From an uncultured Candidatus Saccharibacteria bacterium (GTDB lineage Bacteria; Patescibacteriota; Saccharimonadia; Saccharimonadales; Saccharimonadaceae), in NCBI GenBank assembly GCA_947306055.1, contig CAMZFK010000004.1, positions 1 through 42,215 of the forward strand: a stretch of DNA of 42,215 nucleotides, in the 5' to 3' direction. Made by a program: the position numbers and the translations under genes. Each line of letters begins with the position of its first letter. Position 1 is the stretch's first letter. Of this stretch, positions 8,544 through 18,219 are shown one piece after another. The notes below the pieces were generated by a model that was not told the DNA's origin, searched no databases, and saw nothing but the letters and a program-made list of their open reading frames with translations.

Positions 8544-9686
8544 ATGAATCCAGACGACGGTGGGCAATCTTCAAGTGACCTTCAGAGAAGGACTGCAGCC
8601 GAAATCGCTAGAAGGAAAGTTCTAGCGGCCTATACTCAGCGAGCTCAAAAATCAGCCGCCTCAAATCTGACAGATATGTCTAACCGAACACACTTAAAAG
8701 ATGCCGCTCCTAAAATTGACTCTGAATCTTGGAAAAAATACCACACAGCTTGGCAGGATTATTACCAAAAATATTACAGCGAATACTACGCTAATGCCGC
8801 AAGAGACTATATCGCGAGAGAGCGCCTCAAGGATGCTCGCGAACAGGCTGAAGAAGATGAAGTAATCTATGCCTTGACGCACACAACCAAAAAGACCGAC
8901 GGGAATACCGGTCTCAAGATGAAAATACAGGAAAAAGCTTCTGATGAGGCTAAAAAGTCCAAACGTAGACGCAAATTTGTCCCGATTTTTGCTGGCGTTT
9001 TCGTGGTGCTTTTGATACTATTTTTGCAGTATAATCGCTTAATCTTCGCTCCTATCATGGCCTATATTTCTCCTGGGAATGCCCCAGCAAAAGAGATTGA
9101 GGCGCTTGACCCAACTATCACGCAGACGATCTCAAGCGATCCGCGTCTCATTATTCCAAAATTAAATATTGATGTCCCGATCCGTTTCGGTATTTCACTT
9201 GATGGCGTCTTCTCCGCCATGAATAATGGCGTAGTACATTATCGTCTTTCTGGGGCAAGCGCTTACCCTGGAGAAATTGGCAATTTCATTATTACGGGGC
9301 ACTCGGCAGGCGATATTTATAGTTCTAATCCATACAAATATATCTTTTCGGGTCTAGAACGCTTACAGGACGGTGATTTGATCTACGTAAATTATAATTC
9401 TACTCGCTACACATATAAGGTAGTCAAAAAAGAGATCATCGAACCTACCAATGTCGCCGCATTGATTATGCAGACCGATAAACCTTTGATTACGCTCGTA
9501 ACCTGCACCCCGCTTGGCACGTCTAGATTCCGTCTACTTGTGATAGGCGAGCAAATTTCGCCAAGCTACGAAAACGCGACGCCTTCTATCGACGAGGAGA
9601 CTCCAATAATAGACAGCAACCTCAACCTGCCAGCCAACGAACCATCCTTCTTCGAAGGGGTATGGAACTTCCTTACTGGCAACTAA
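8544..9686 (+). CDS. Membrane-anchored sortase with long cytosolic N-terminal region
   Basis: TM FVPIFAGVFVVLLILFL; catalytic motifs FIITGHS, LITLVTCTP, SRFRLLVIGE. ATG 8544 preferred over 8526 (TATAAT at 8532-8537). Confidence 0.85.
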   Translation: MNPDDGGQSSSDLQRRTAAEIARRKVLAAYTQRAQKSAASNLTDMSNRTHLKDAAPKIDSESWKKYHTAWQDYYQKYYSEYYANAARDYIARERLKDAREQAEEDEVIYALTHTTKKTDGNTGLKMKIQEKASDEAKKSKRRRKFVPIFAGVFVVLLILFLQYNRLIFAPIMAYISPGNAPAKEIEALDPTITQTISSDPRLIIPKLNIDVPIRFGISLDGVFSAMNNGVVHYRLSGASAYPGEIGNFIITGHSAGDIYSSNPYKYIFSGLERLQDGDLIYVNYNSTRYTYKVVKKEIIEPTNVAALIMQTDKPLITLVTCTPLGTSRFRLLVIGEQISPSYENATPSIDEETPIIDSNLNLPANEPSFFEGVWNFLTGN

Positions 9687-9689
9687 TCT

Positions 9690-11117
9690 TTATTTCGCGA
9701 TAACTTCACGGATTAAATTGCCGTCACTAAAATAATACATCCATTTGTCGTTGGTGATTGTGACAGGGAAATGACTTGAGACATTATTTGAGAGAGCACG
9801 ATGGTTGAGCCCGTCAAAATCATATACCGAAAGCTCTCCGTCATACACTGCATATATCATGCTATTATCTAGCCACCCAAAATCTGCAGCTGGCACGCTC
9901 CACTCTATTACTTCCATTGCTTCCATGTCGATAGTAGCAATTCTGTTGCCATCGCTCGCCACTATAAAATCTCCGCCATAACTCGCGCGAATCTTTTGTG
10001 GGGTAAAACTTAATGTATTAGATAAAACTTCTTCAAACTTCTCCTTGGAATACATAGTGATTAAATCATTTTTGATAGTCGTGATGTATTTTTCATCATA
10101 AAAACGGCTGATTAGGAGCTTCGCGGCTAAATCGGTCGTTTTTAATTCGGTGATTTTATCATCTCCAAGCTTTAATAAACCTATGTAGTATGGCTTCTTG
10201 CCGTCTTCGGCTTTTTCATCTTCGGTATCCTTTTTGGCATCTTCGGACTTAGCAGAAAATACTACTAGCCCATCATGGAAATCGAAATCATAGACGTCTT
10301 TTGCGAGCGTCGCTGAAATCTGGCGAGAAGAAACGTCTATTTTATGGAGATTGCCGGCGACTACGGCAAGGAGTGTGTTCGCGGAATTGTCTATGATTTT
10401 GATATTTTCAAAATTTGCGGCAAAATCACGGGTAAGATTGATGCTAGATGAAACATTTTTGACATTCAAAATTACCCACTCGACCTTTGAGTCTTTTTTA
10501 GAACTAATCAGAATATGCTCGTCGTCACGGCTCCAATTAGCGGTTAAAATTTGACCCTTAAAAAGGTTTGTAGACGAACTATCGGTAGAGAAGACTCCCG
10601 ACACGTCTATTCTTGTTGGTGATAAATTCTCATTGTCTAGCGAGAGCAATGTCCATGAAGTAGTATTATTTGCAAGGAGCATCGAATTGCGATCTGGGGA
10701 GACCGTAGCTAGCGTAGCGGTAGCAGAATTATATACTGGCTTCTTTTCACGTTCTTTTAAAAATAGCCTTGGGTAGCCAATTCGGTAAAGTAGTCCTTCT
10801 TTGATATTTACCGTCTTGGACCAAGAGTCATATTCGTCTTTAGAAAGAGTCACTGTGTGCTCACCACTAGGGAGGACCTTACTGGTGTTTGTGCGTTGGA
10901 GCCATGCGCCTTCGCCGTCTATCTTAACATCCGCACCTGTAGGCATTGAAGAAATTTGCAACAGCCCTTGGCGCTCTACTTCAAAATTAGAATTGAGCCA
11001 ATATCCAGAAACCACAAAAGCCAAAATCAATACCGTCACGGCAACAGTCACGACCATCAATATTTCTGAGACAATTACACGATAGCTTTGGCGTCTAGCA
11101 CGCTTTTCAAAATCCAT
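9690..11117 (-). CDS. PEGA-domain membrane protein with a probable beta-propeller-like region
   Basis: One N-terminal TM; LLQISSMPTGADVKIDGEGAWLQRTNTSKVLPSGEHTVTLSKDEYDSW matches PEGA. Confidence 0.7.
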   Translation of the reverse strand: MDFEKRARRQSYRVIVSEILMVVTVAVTVLILAFVVSGYWLNSNFEVERQGLLQISSMPTGADVKIDGEGAWLQRTNTSKVLPSGEHTVTLSKDEYDSWSKTVNIKEGLLYRIGYPRLFLKEREKKPVYNSATATLATVSPDRNSMLLANNTTSWTLLSLDNENLSPTRIDVSGVFSTDSSSTNLFKGQILTANWSRDDEHILISSKKDSKVEWVILNVKNVSSSINLTRDFAANFENIKIIDNSANTLLAVVAGNLHKIDVSSRQISATLAKDVYDFDFHDGLVVFSAKSEDAKKDTEDEKAEDGKKPYYIGLLKLGDDKITELKTTDLAAKLLISRFYDEKYITTIKNDLITMYSKEKFEEVLSNTLSFTPQKIRASYGGDFIVASDGNRIATIDMEAMEVIEWSVPAADFGWLDNSMIYAVYDGELSVYDFDGLNHRALSNNVSSHFPVTITNDKWMYYFSDGNLIREVIAK

Positions 11118-11215
11118 ATTATTTATATTATAACACTTTTTAAGCTTTTTTATTTAGCACTTGCTTTTTGGTTATGATTAATATATTATTAATATAGATA
11201 AAGTGAAGGTAATAA

Positions 11216-11980
11216 ATGCACAATTTAGATAAGAAAAAAGCTATTTCAGCGCGTCGCAAAATAAAGGTTTCCAGTGCTAAAAACCGCAGAGAGATGAAGC
11301 GCGTAATTTCTGTAGATGAGCCTAAATTTGAGCCAGCTAAGTGTGATCTTTCTAAGATTAATAAAAAGATAAAAGAACGCATGCAGGCCGAACCAATTGT
11401 CGTAAACAGGCTTTCGGCGAAAGAGATAAAAGATCAGGCTATCAAGAAGGCCATCGCCTCTACTACCCGCGTAAAGGACACTGACTTAAAGAGCAAAGAG
11501 ATTCGACCGGGCTTCGGTTGGAAGCGTTTTATACTGATTTCTGCTTGCGCTACTTTGATTGTTGCGGCTTTCGTGTTTATGTCTCATATCACTTCGTCAG
11601 ATGTCTCTCTCAAGGTTGCAGCTATGCAGTCTGGGATTGACGCTTCTTATCCATCGTACGTGCCGCGTGATTTTAATATCTCCGACATCACTTCCGAGAA
11701 TGGCAAAATTACATTAAACTTTGTCAATAATTCTTCTAAAGCCTCTTTCGTATTGACCGAGGAAACTTCTTCTTGGGATTCGGCCGCTCTCCTCTCTAAC
11801 TATGTGCAAGATTTCTATGGCAAGGATTACACTACCGTAAAAGATCAAGGACTTACTATTTACATCGGCACAAACAAAAATGGTGCTGCTTGGGTGACTG
11901 GCGGAATTGTATATAAAATCAACGTTACTTCTGGTGTTTTAAGCAAAAAACAGCTTGTCTCGATTGCAGAATCACTCTAA
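11216..11980 (+). CDS. Hypothetical single-pass membrane protein; extracytoplasmic domain possibly DUF4367-like
   Basis: Basic N-terminus, TM RFILISACATLIVAAFVFM, then SYVPRDFNISDITSENGKITLNFVNNSSKASFVLTEE. Confidence 0.5.
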   Translation: MHNLDKKKAISARRKIKVSSAKNRREMKRVISVDEPKFEPAKCDLSKINKKIKERMQAEPIVVNRLSAKEIKDQAIKKAIASTTRVKDTDLKSKEIRPGFGWKRFILISACATLIVAAFVFMSHITSSDVSLKVAAMQSGIDASYPSYVPRDFNISDITSENGKITLNFVNNSSKASFVLTEETSSWDSAALLSNYVQDFYGKDYTTVKDQGLTIYIGTNKNGAAWVTGGIVYKINVTSGVLSKKQLVSIAESL

Positions 11981-11998
11981 AAGTGGTATAGTAATAAT

Positions 11999-13438
11999 AT
12001 GAAAGCTATAACTCGTTTTGCGCCGAGCCCAACCGGCTATATTCATATTGGAAACGTTCGCTCTGCGATTTATCCTTATCTTGTTGCACGTCAAACTGAC
12101 GGCAAGATGATTCTTCGCATCGAAGATACCGACAGGGAACGCTATGTAGAAGGCGCGACCGAGCTAATCGAAGACACCCTTAAGTGGCTTGGGCTAGATT
12201 GGGACGAGGGCCCAATTATTGGCGGGGATAATGGCCCGTATTTTCAAAGTGAAAGACTTGAGATTTATCACGCATGGGTAAAAAAGCTTCTTGATTCTGG
12301 GCGCGCCTATGCTGACCCTACACCCGCAGAAAAAATCGACGAGTATCGCCGTGAGTGTACCGAGAAAAAAATCCCATTTCTATATCGTAATTTTCGCCCA
12401 GAAAACCCACCGGAGTGGGAGCCTGGAATGCCGATTCGCTTCAAATCCGAACCAAAAGAATATTCTTGGACTGACGCCGTAATGGGTGAAATGCACACCG
12501 GTCCAGAAGTGCTTGATGACATTATCTTGATCAAACGCGATGGCTATCCGACTTATAATTTTGCGCATATTGTAGATGATGCGGAAATGGGCGTAACACA
12601 CGTGATGCGTGGCGTAGAATATCTTTCTAGTACGCCAAATTACCTTGCTTTGTACGAGGCTTTTGGGCTAGAGCGGCCAGTGTTAGTATCTCTGCCACAC
12701 ATTCTTGCTCCTACTGGCAACAAAAAGCTCGGCAAACGTGACGGAGCTAAGTCTGTTACAGAATATCGCGACGACGGCGTGCTAGCTGAGGCTATGCTTA
12801 ATTATCTTGCGTGTCTCGGTTGGAATGATGGCACCGAACAAGAAATTTATACAAAAGAAGAGCTTGTTAAACATTTCTCGATAGACAAAATTCAGACTTC
12901 GGGGGCGCGTTATGACGAGACCAAACTTCTTTGGATGAATGGTCAATGGATTCGTAGAATCTTTGATGAGCAAGGCGCCAGGGCATTATACGATCGGACT
13001 GTTGGGTTCTGGCCAGAATCAGCAGAGAATTACGATGAAGAATATCGCATCAAAGTACTTTCAATCATCTACGACCGCTTAAAAGTTCTCTCTGATTTGC
13101 GAGAAATGACTACTTACTTCTTCGAGGATCCTGAAGTTAATGTCTCAATGATTGCCGAAAACAAATTTCTCAAAAAACTATCCGAAGCAGAGATTGAAGA
13201 TTTGCTCAAGAAGACCATCACGAAGCTCAGCGGAGTTACTGAATGGAATGCTGACAATTTGCAAATCGCGCTAAACGAATTGCTTGAAGAAACTGAGCGT
13301 AAACCAGCAGAGCTATTTTCGCTTATTCGCCTAAGCATATCTTTTGCACCATTTAGCCCTGCACTTAATCTTACGCTTGATGTGCTGGGTCGTGAGGTAT
13401 CTCTAGCACGACTAAATGCTGCCGCTAGAAGCATCTAG
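11999..13438 (+). CDS. gltX: Glutamyl-tRNA synthetase
   Basis: TRFAPSPTGYIHIGNVRSAIYPYL, RIEDTDRERYVEGA, KKLGKRDGAKSVTEYRDDGVL. Confidence 0.95.
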   Translation: MKAITRFAPSPTGYIHIGNVRSAIYPYLVARQTDGKMILRIEDTDRERYVEGATELIEDTLKWLGLDWDEGPIIGGDNGPYFQSERLEIYHAWVKKLLDSGRAYADPTPAEKIDEYRRECTEKKIPFLYRNFRPENPPEWEPGMPIRFKSEPKEYSWTDAVMGEMHTGPEVLDDIILIKRDGYPTYNFAHIVDDAEMGVTHVMRGVEYLSSTPNYLALYEAFGLERPVLVSLPHILAPTGNKKLGKRDGAKSVTEYRDDGVLAEAMLNYLACLGWNDGTEQEIYTKEELVKHFSIDKIQTSGARYDETKLLWMNGQWIRRIFDEQGARALYDRTVGFWPESAENYDEEYRIKVLSIIYDRLKVLSDLREMTTYFFEDPEVNVSMIAENKFLKKLSEAEIEDLLKKTITKLSGVTEWNADNLQIALNELLEETERKPAELFSLIRLSISFAPFSPALNLTLDVLGREVSLARLNAAARSI

Positions 13439-13445
13439 ATTGCCT

Positions 13446-13479
13446 ACAAAAAACAGGTGCGCTCGCACCTGTTTTTTGT
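13446..13479. terminator. Bidirectional terminator hairpin between convergent genes
   Basis: ACAAAAAACAGGTGCG ct CGCACCTGTTTTTTGT, 16-bp perfect stem. Confidence 0.85.
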
Positions 13480-13485
13480 TGTATA

Positions 13486-14411
13486 CTATTTTTTGAATTT
13501 CGCTATCATGAAGAAGGCTGAGCCAGCTGCTGCAGCAACGCCTGCCGTCACCATCAATCCGGTCACCATCGGTGTACCTTCTTCTACAGTTGACGACGCA
13601 GTAGTGACACCTTGAGGCGAAGCAAAGGCGGTGCGAACATCGCCAGTAGCGATGTCTGTACGCTCGGTGGTGGTAGTAGTCGCTACAGGAAGACTCTGGT
13701 TACCAGTCGTAGTACTTGTTTTGACGGTACGATCTTCTACGGAGTCATATGATGGATTATTCACTGAGGTATCTTCTGGGACAACTGGGTTAACTGGAGT
13801 AACTGGATTAGTGCTTTCGCTAATTACGCCAGAAACCACACTGATGACTACGGTATTAGCATAAGTACCAGAATCTTTGTCCATACCGGCTTTAGCGCCG
13901 AAATAAATTGGCTGATTAAGCGTAGTGGCATAATTTGGGTTAGCAATCGTGATGGCATTTAAATCTAGCGCGGAATAACTTGCCGAAGAACTACCTGCGT
14001 CAGTGTCATTGACAGAATAGCCCCAGCGATTGACTGGGAAATTTTCTGCGGTAGTCGTAGCGGCGAGTGTAGGAATCACGACGGAGCTCTTGCCTTCGGT
14101 CTGGTTGACAAGATTAGTCGTGGTCTTGCTAGCCATTGATGCTGTAAAACCAGCTGCGTTATTGGATAATACGTTTAAAATGATTTTGTTTCTAAGCAGG
14201 TCACTCTGTCCGGTAGTAGAGTCAATATCACCTGCGGCCCATTCATCTGGTCTAGTAAGAGAAACGGTCAGAACTTCAGTAACATCGACATTAAAATCAA
14301 TGTTTTTTGTATCATTTCTAGCCGCTGATACATTAAAAGTTGATAGGAGTGGCATCATTGTTGCAATCAACACGCCACTTATTTTTTGAGCTTTGTGTAT
14401 TTTCCGGACCA
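13486..14411 (-). CDS. Secreted surface protein with C-terminal TM anchor, possible sortase substrate
   Basis: Signal peptide; region resembles the N-terminal domain of the 156-3893 protein (RWGYSVN.., YFGAKAGMDKDSGTYANTVVISVV); C-terminus GTPMVTG + hydrophobic segment + KFKK. ATG 14411 preferred over 14430 (TATAAT in between). Confidence 0.7.
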
Positions 14412-14489
14412 TAAGCACATTATAACACATATTTTTATTTTGTGCTAAAATTATAGTAAATTAATAATTAAATGATCGGAAAATAGTAG

Positions 14490-15662
14490 ATGCCTGTGGA
14501 AAACTCTAAAAAATCTCTGGAAATTTGGTTTTTGATTTCTGGCATTTTAGGTGTTGTCGGTGGCATCACTATGGCACTTATCGGACTTTTGACACCAAAA
14601 GAAGACTTGCCTGATTTGATCTTCCCGGATACTACGGCCATAGTGGACACTGGGGTTTATAGCAGATTGACAGGGTTACCGCTCGAAAATGCGGAACTTT
14701 TAACCGCGCCCGCTTACTGCGTGCAAATTCCAAATGGAACCGACGGTGGGCGGCCACAAGCTGGATTAACTGAGGCTGGAGTAGTGTTCGAGGCTATTGC
14801 AGAGGCGGGAATTACACGTTTTGCGGCGATCTATCAAAACCCAAGTTCTAGCATTATTGGGCCAATTCGTTCACTTAGGATTTATTATTTGCAGTGGGAC
14901 ACACCATTTGATTGCACAATCGTGCATGCTGGCGGTTCTGGCGATGCTTTGGCAGCGGTACGGGCAGGTGGTTATAAAGATTTAAGTGAAAATTACACTT
15001 ATATGTATCGCGGGACTTATGGTTCTAGACGCTGGAATAATTTATTTACTACAGCAAAAAATCTCGCTGCAATGAATTCAAATTTTGAGCATGGTGGCTC
15101 AAATATTTCTGGCTTCAAGCGAATGACGCCTAGCGAGTCGCTAAAATCGCGCATCGACGCTAGCGCAGTGTCGAGATTAGTGATTACGGAGCCTTCTCCT
15201 GGTGATACTTCAGCGACTGTTGCAAAAGTGCCACAAGTTGCAATTAACTTCGGTAGTTGGGCAACTTTTAATGTACGATACAGCTACAATGCCGACACGA
15301 ACACTTATGCGCGAAGTTATGCTACTGGAGCAAAACATGACGTCTACCAGTGTCCGGCCGGCGACAAAGGCAACGCAAACCCAGAAGACGTCTGCGATCT
15401 GGTGCAATTATCGCCGTCCGTGATTGCCGTAATAGTCGTTAACGAAAAGCGCGCTTCTGATAATTACCATGAAGATATCACAACGATAGGGGCAGGGAAA
15501 GCATATGTTTTCCAAAATGGTATCGTCGTGCGCGGAACATGGAGTAAAGGCTCCGTAAACGAGCAGATTAAATTCTTTGACGAAAATGGCGAAGAGGTCG
15601 CACTCGCGCCAGGGCAGACATTTATCGAAGCGATTCCGAGCTACGGAAGTGTCAACTATTAG
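14490..15662 (+). CDS. DUF3048 (YerB-like) lipoprotein/membrane protein
   Basis: NGTDGGRPQAGLTEAGVVFEAIAEAGITRFAAIYQ and IGPIRSLRIYYLQ match the DUF3048 signature. Confidence 0.8.
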   Translation: MPVENSKKSLEIWFLISGILGVVGGITMALIGLLTPKEDLPDLIFPDTTAIVDTGVYSRLTGLPLENAELLTAPAYCVQIPNGTDGGRPQAGLTEAGVVFEAIAEAGITRFAAIYQNPSSSIIGPIRSLRIYYLQWDTPFDCTIVHAGGSGDALAAVRAGGYKDLSENYTYMYRGTYGSRRWNNLFTTAKNLAAMNSNFEHGGSNISGFKRMTPSESLKSRIDASAVSRLVITEPSPGDTSATVAKVPQVAINFGSWATFNVRYSYNADTNTYARSYATGAKHDVYQCPAGDKGNANPEDVCDLVQLSPSVIAVIVVNEKRASDNYHEDITTIGAGKAYVFQNGIVVRGTWSKGSVNEQIKFFDENGEEVALAPGQTFIEAIPSYGSVNY

Positions 15663-15695
15663 CTTGCCACAAGAAGTGGTATAATACAGATAATA

Positions 15696-16847
15696 ATGGT
15701 GTATTTAGATTTTGCAGCAACAGCGCCGATGCTGCCGGAAGTTTTAGACGCAATGCACGAGGCGGAAGGGCGGTTTTTTGCTAATGCGTCGGCCCTGCAT
15801 ACCCCTGGGCACTTGGCGCTAAACGAAATTGAACATGCGCGCGAAGTTTTGGCTGAATTAATCGGCGCGAAACCGACGGAAATTATTTTTACGTCTGGCG
15901 CAAGTGAGTCTAACAATACCGTAATTCGAACTTTTTCTGGTTGCCAAATTGATACTTCGCCACTGGAACATCATTCAATAATTGAGACGGCGGCAAAAGT
16001 GGCCGGCGATAAATTGCCGAAGCTCTACTCGTATATGTTAGCCAATAATGAGACCGGTGATATTTTAGATCTTGGTGAGATTGTGGCGGCAGCGCAAAAA
16101 ATCCCAGCGCCGGAGAAGTCGGAGTTATTTGAGTCGGTTTCGAACTGGGGCAAACCACTTGTAACAGATCGGCGGGGCGGGTATGTACATTCAGATTTGA
16201 CGCAAGCGCTCGGAAAAATCCCAGTAAATGTACATGAGCTCGGGATAGATTACGCAACTTTTAGCGCACATAAAATTGGCGGGCCAATTGGCGTAGGAGC
16301 GCTATATGTAAAAGAGGGGGTGCCGTTTACGCCACTGATTGTCGGCGGAAATCAAGAAGGGAAACGGCGCGGGGGGACTTATAACACGGTTGGAATTGTT
16401 GGTTTTTTGGCGGCGCTTTTAAAACTTCGAGATGAGAAAAGTTGGGAGCTTTACGATACCCGCGTACGGGAGCTACGTGACCGGCTGGCCGAACGAATTT
16501 TAAAGGAAATTCCAGGCAGTAGCCTAAATACCGACCTCACGCCGGGGAAGTCGCTGCCAAATATTTTAAATGCTTCGTTCCAGGCGGCGGAGGGGGAATC
16601 GATTCAGCTATATCTGGATGCGGAAGGGGTAGTGGTCTCGACCGGCTCAGCTTGTGCGGCGGGTGATATTAAACCGAGCCACGTACTGATGGCAAAGACT
16701 GGTGATGCCGAGGTGGCGCATTCATCGATTCGTTTCTCTTTTGGCTTAGATAGCACTGCTTCTGACATCGAAAAAGTAATGGAAGTTTTGCCGGGCATTA
16801 TTGAACGCTTACAAAAAATTAGTACGATAAAGATGGAGGAAAAATAA
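15696..16847 (+). CDS. Cysteine desulfurase (NifS/IscS family)
   Basis: VYLDFAATAPMLPEVLDAM, TSGASESNN, SAHKIGGPIGVGALYV, STGSACAAGD active-site Cys loop. Confidence 0.93.
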   Translation: MVYLDFAATAPMLPEVLDAMHEAEGRFFANASALHTPGHLALNEIEHAREVLAELIGAKPTEIIFTSGASESNNTVIRTFSGCQIDTSPLEHHSIIETAAKVAGDKLPKLYSYMLANNETGDILDLGEIVAAAQKIPAPEKSELFESVSNWGKPLVTDRRGGYVHSDLTQALGKIPVNVHELGIDYATFSAHKIGGPIGVGALYVKEGVPFTPLIVGGNQEGKRRGGTYNTVGIVGFLAALLKLRDEKSWELYDTRVRELRDRLAERILKEIPGSSLNTDLTPGKSLPNILNASFQAAEGESIQLYLDAEGVVVSTGSACAAGDIKPSHVLMAKTGDAEVAHSSIRFSFGLDSTASDIEKVMEVLPGIIERLQKISTIKMEEK

Positions 16848-17242
16848 TGGAGAATCAAGATTGGGTTTATTCGAACATCGTAAAGGATCATTTTTTGAAT
16901 CCACGAAACTTTTTGTTTGGAGACGAAAAACAATTTGAGTTTGATGCGGTAGGTACGGTTGGAAACCCGATTTGTGGCGATCAAATGAGAATGTATATTA
17001 AGGTTAGTGACGACAGAATCGTTGATGTGCGCTGGAAAACCTATGGTTGCGCATCGGCGATTGCGTCTACATCGGCGCTTTCGGAACTAGTAAAAGGTAA
17101 GACTCTGGATGAGGCGCTAAAGATTGACGCGAAAGCGATTGATGATTATCTGGGCAATCTACCGAAGCATAAATTTCACTGTTCGGTTTTGGGGCATGAA
17201 GCTCTGGCTGAGGCAATAAAAAAATACCGCGACGGTAGTTGA
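16847..17242 (+). CDS. Fe-S cluster scaffold protein, IscU/NifU N-terminal type
   Basis: DHFLNPRNF, GNPICGDQMRMYIKV, TYGCASAIASTSALSELVKGKT, KFHCSVLGHEAL; overlaps the desulfurase stop (TAATG). Confidence 0.92.
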   Translation: MENQDWVYSNIVKDHFLNPRNFLFGDEKQFEFDAVGTVGNPICGDQMRMYIKVSDDRIVDVRWKTYGCASAIASTSALSELVKGKTLDEALKIDAKAIDDYLGNLPKHKFHCSVLGHEALAEAIKKYRDGS

Positions 17243-17274
17243 TTAATAAGATATAATATGATAAAATAATTGTA

Positions 17275-17303
17275 TGGTTCCGTAGGCCTTCGGCCTTCGA
17301 AAC
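17275..17303. repeat. Hairpin upstream of tRNA-Glu whose 5' arm copies the tRNA 5' end
   Basis: GGTTcCGtAGGCC ttc GGCCTtCGaAACC; GGTTCCGT repeats the tRNA start at 17353. Confidence 0.6.
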
Positions 17304-17312
17304 CTCGTTCGC

Positions 17313-17342
17313 TTAGAAAACTAAAACTTGTTTTAGTTTTCT
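17313..17342. repeat. 14-bp perfect hairpin upstream of tRNA-Glu
   Basis: TAGAAAACTAAAAC tt GTTTTAGTTTTCTA. Confidence 0.8.
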
Positions 17343-17352
17343 AGCTGCACTC

Positions 17353-17429
17353 GGTTCCGTCGTCTAGTGGTCTAGGACGTCTGGTTCTCATCCAGAAAAT
17401 CGCGGGTTCGACTCCCGCCGGAATCACCA
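17353..17429 (+). tRNA. tRNA-Glu (anticodon CTC), CCA encoded
   Basis: GGTTCCGTCGTCTAGTGGTCTAGGACGTCTGGTTCTCATCCAGAAAATCGCGGGTTCGACTCCCGCCGGAATCACCA; all arms pair. Confidence 0.92.
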
Positions 17430-17470
17430 AGAATAAAAAAGAAGCCCTTCAGGGCTTGTTTTTTATTCTT
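17429..17470. terminator. Terminator hairpin after tRNA-Glu
   Basis: AAGAATAAAAAAgAAGCCC ttca GGGCTTgTTTTTTATTCTT. Confidence 0.75.
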
Positions 17471-17716
17471 TGATTTTTGACGGGAGGCGGACCCGTAGGG
17501 TTCGCTCGCCGAAGGCGAATAGCGAGCGCAAGCGAGCTAACTCCCGCCGGAATTCTGGATTTTTTGAGGCGACGCCCCACGAATTGTTTTTGCGTTTTAC
17601 GCAAAAACAAACCCCCGCCGAGATCAAAACCGCATGGATAGTAATAAATAATAGCAAGCCATACAGATTAGATGATTTTTCCTGCGGAACAGTGACAATC
17701 TGTTATAATTAGATGA

Positions 17717-18118
17717 ATGAATAAAAGCGAGAAGAAACAAGGCGTTTTTAAGCCTGCCGACAGAAGAGTGTGGCCGCACGAAGACCGCACTGCTAATATA
17801 TTGGCGTCACACGGACACTATATTGAGTTTTTACCAGAAAGTAGAATAAGTTCCGCTGATATACTTTTTGATGGCGTATTGTATGAGATGAAGTCGCCAA
17901 GATCGTTTAATACTAATTCTATGGAGCAACTAATTAAAGACGCGCTATATAAAAAACAATGTCCAAATATTGTTTTTGACTCACTTCGTCTAAAAAACGT
18001 TCGCGATGAAAAAGTCGTCGAGTTTTTAATTTCCCAAGCTAAAACTAGGAAAAAGATTAAGAATATGCTTTTCGTAAATAAGCGTCATGAGCTTATTGAC
18101 GTTTTTACCTTAATTTGA
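17717..18118 (+). CDS. Standalone nuclease-like protein resembling CdiA-CT tRNase domains (PD-(D/E)xK type)
   Basis: E(X)n SSADILFDGVLYEMKSP with an ExK motif, then KKQCPNIVFDSLRL; 133 aa; TATAAT 7 nt before ATG. Confidence 0.55.
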   Translation: MNKSEKKQGVFKPADRRVWPHEDRTANILASHGHYIEFLPESRISSADILFDGVLYEMKSPRSFNTNSMEQLIKDALYKKQCPNIVFDSLRLKNVRDEKVVEFLISQAKTRKKIKNMLFVNKRHELIDVFTLI

Positions 18119-18190
18119 TAAAATAAAAGCATTGAAACCCCGCACGACTCCGAAGGAATCTACCGCGGGGTTTCCTAGTTTTTGCGACAA

Positions 18191-18219
18191 GAAAATCCCC
18201 CGTTTAGTCGGGGGATTCT
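18191..18219. terminator. Terminator-like hairpin at the 3' end of the transglutaminase-like gene
   Basis: AATCCCCCG tttagt CGGGGGATT. Confidence 0.5.

Noticed and set aside
16090-16190. Possible palindromic insertion in the cysteine desulfurase (KIPAPEKSELFESVSNWGKPLVTDRRGG)
   Set aside because: Extra residues look plausible, but I could not find paired inverted arms.
17412-17553. tRNA-Glu 3' duplication as attL/attR of an integrated element
   Set aside because: Only ~110 bp lies between copies, with no integrase or cargo in or near it.
17463-17712. ORFs on both strands over 17463-17712
   Set aside because: They span terminator, palindromes and the 17717 promoter (C-terminal ICYN is the -10 box); judged spurious.
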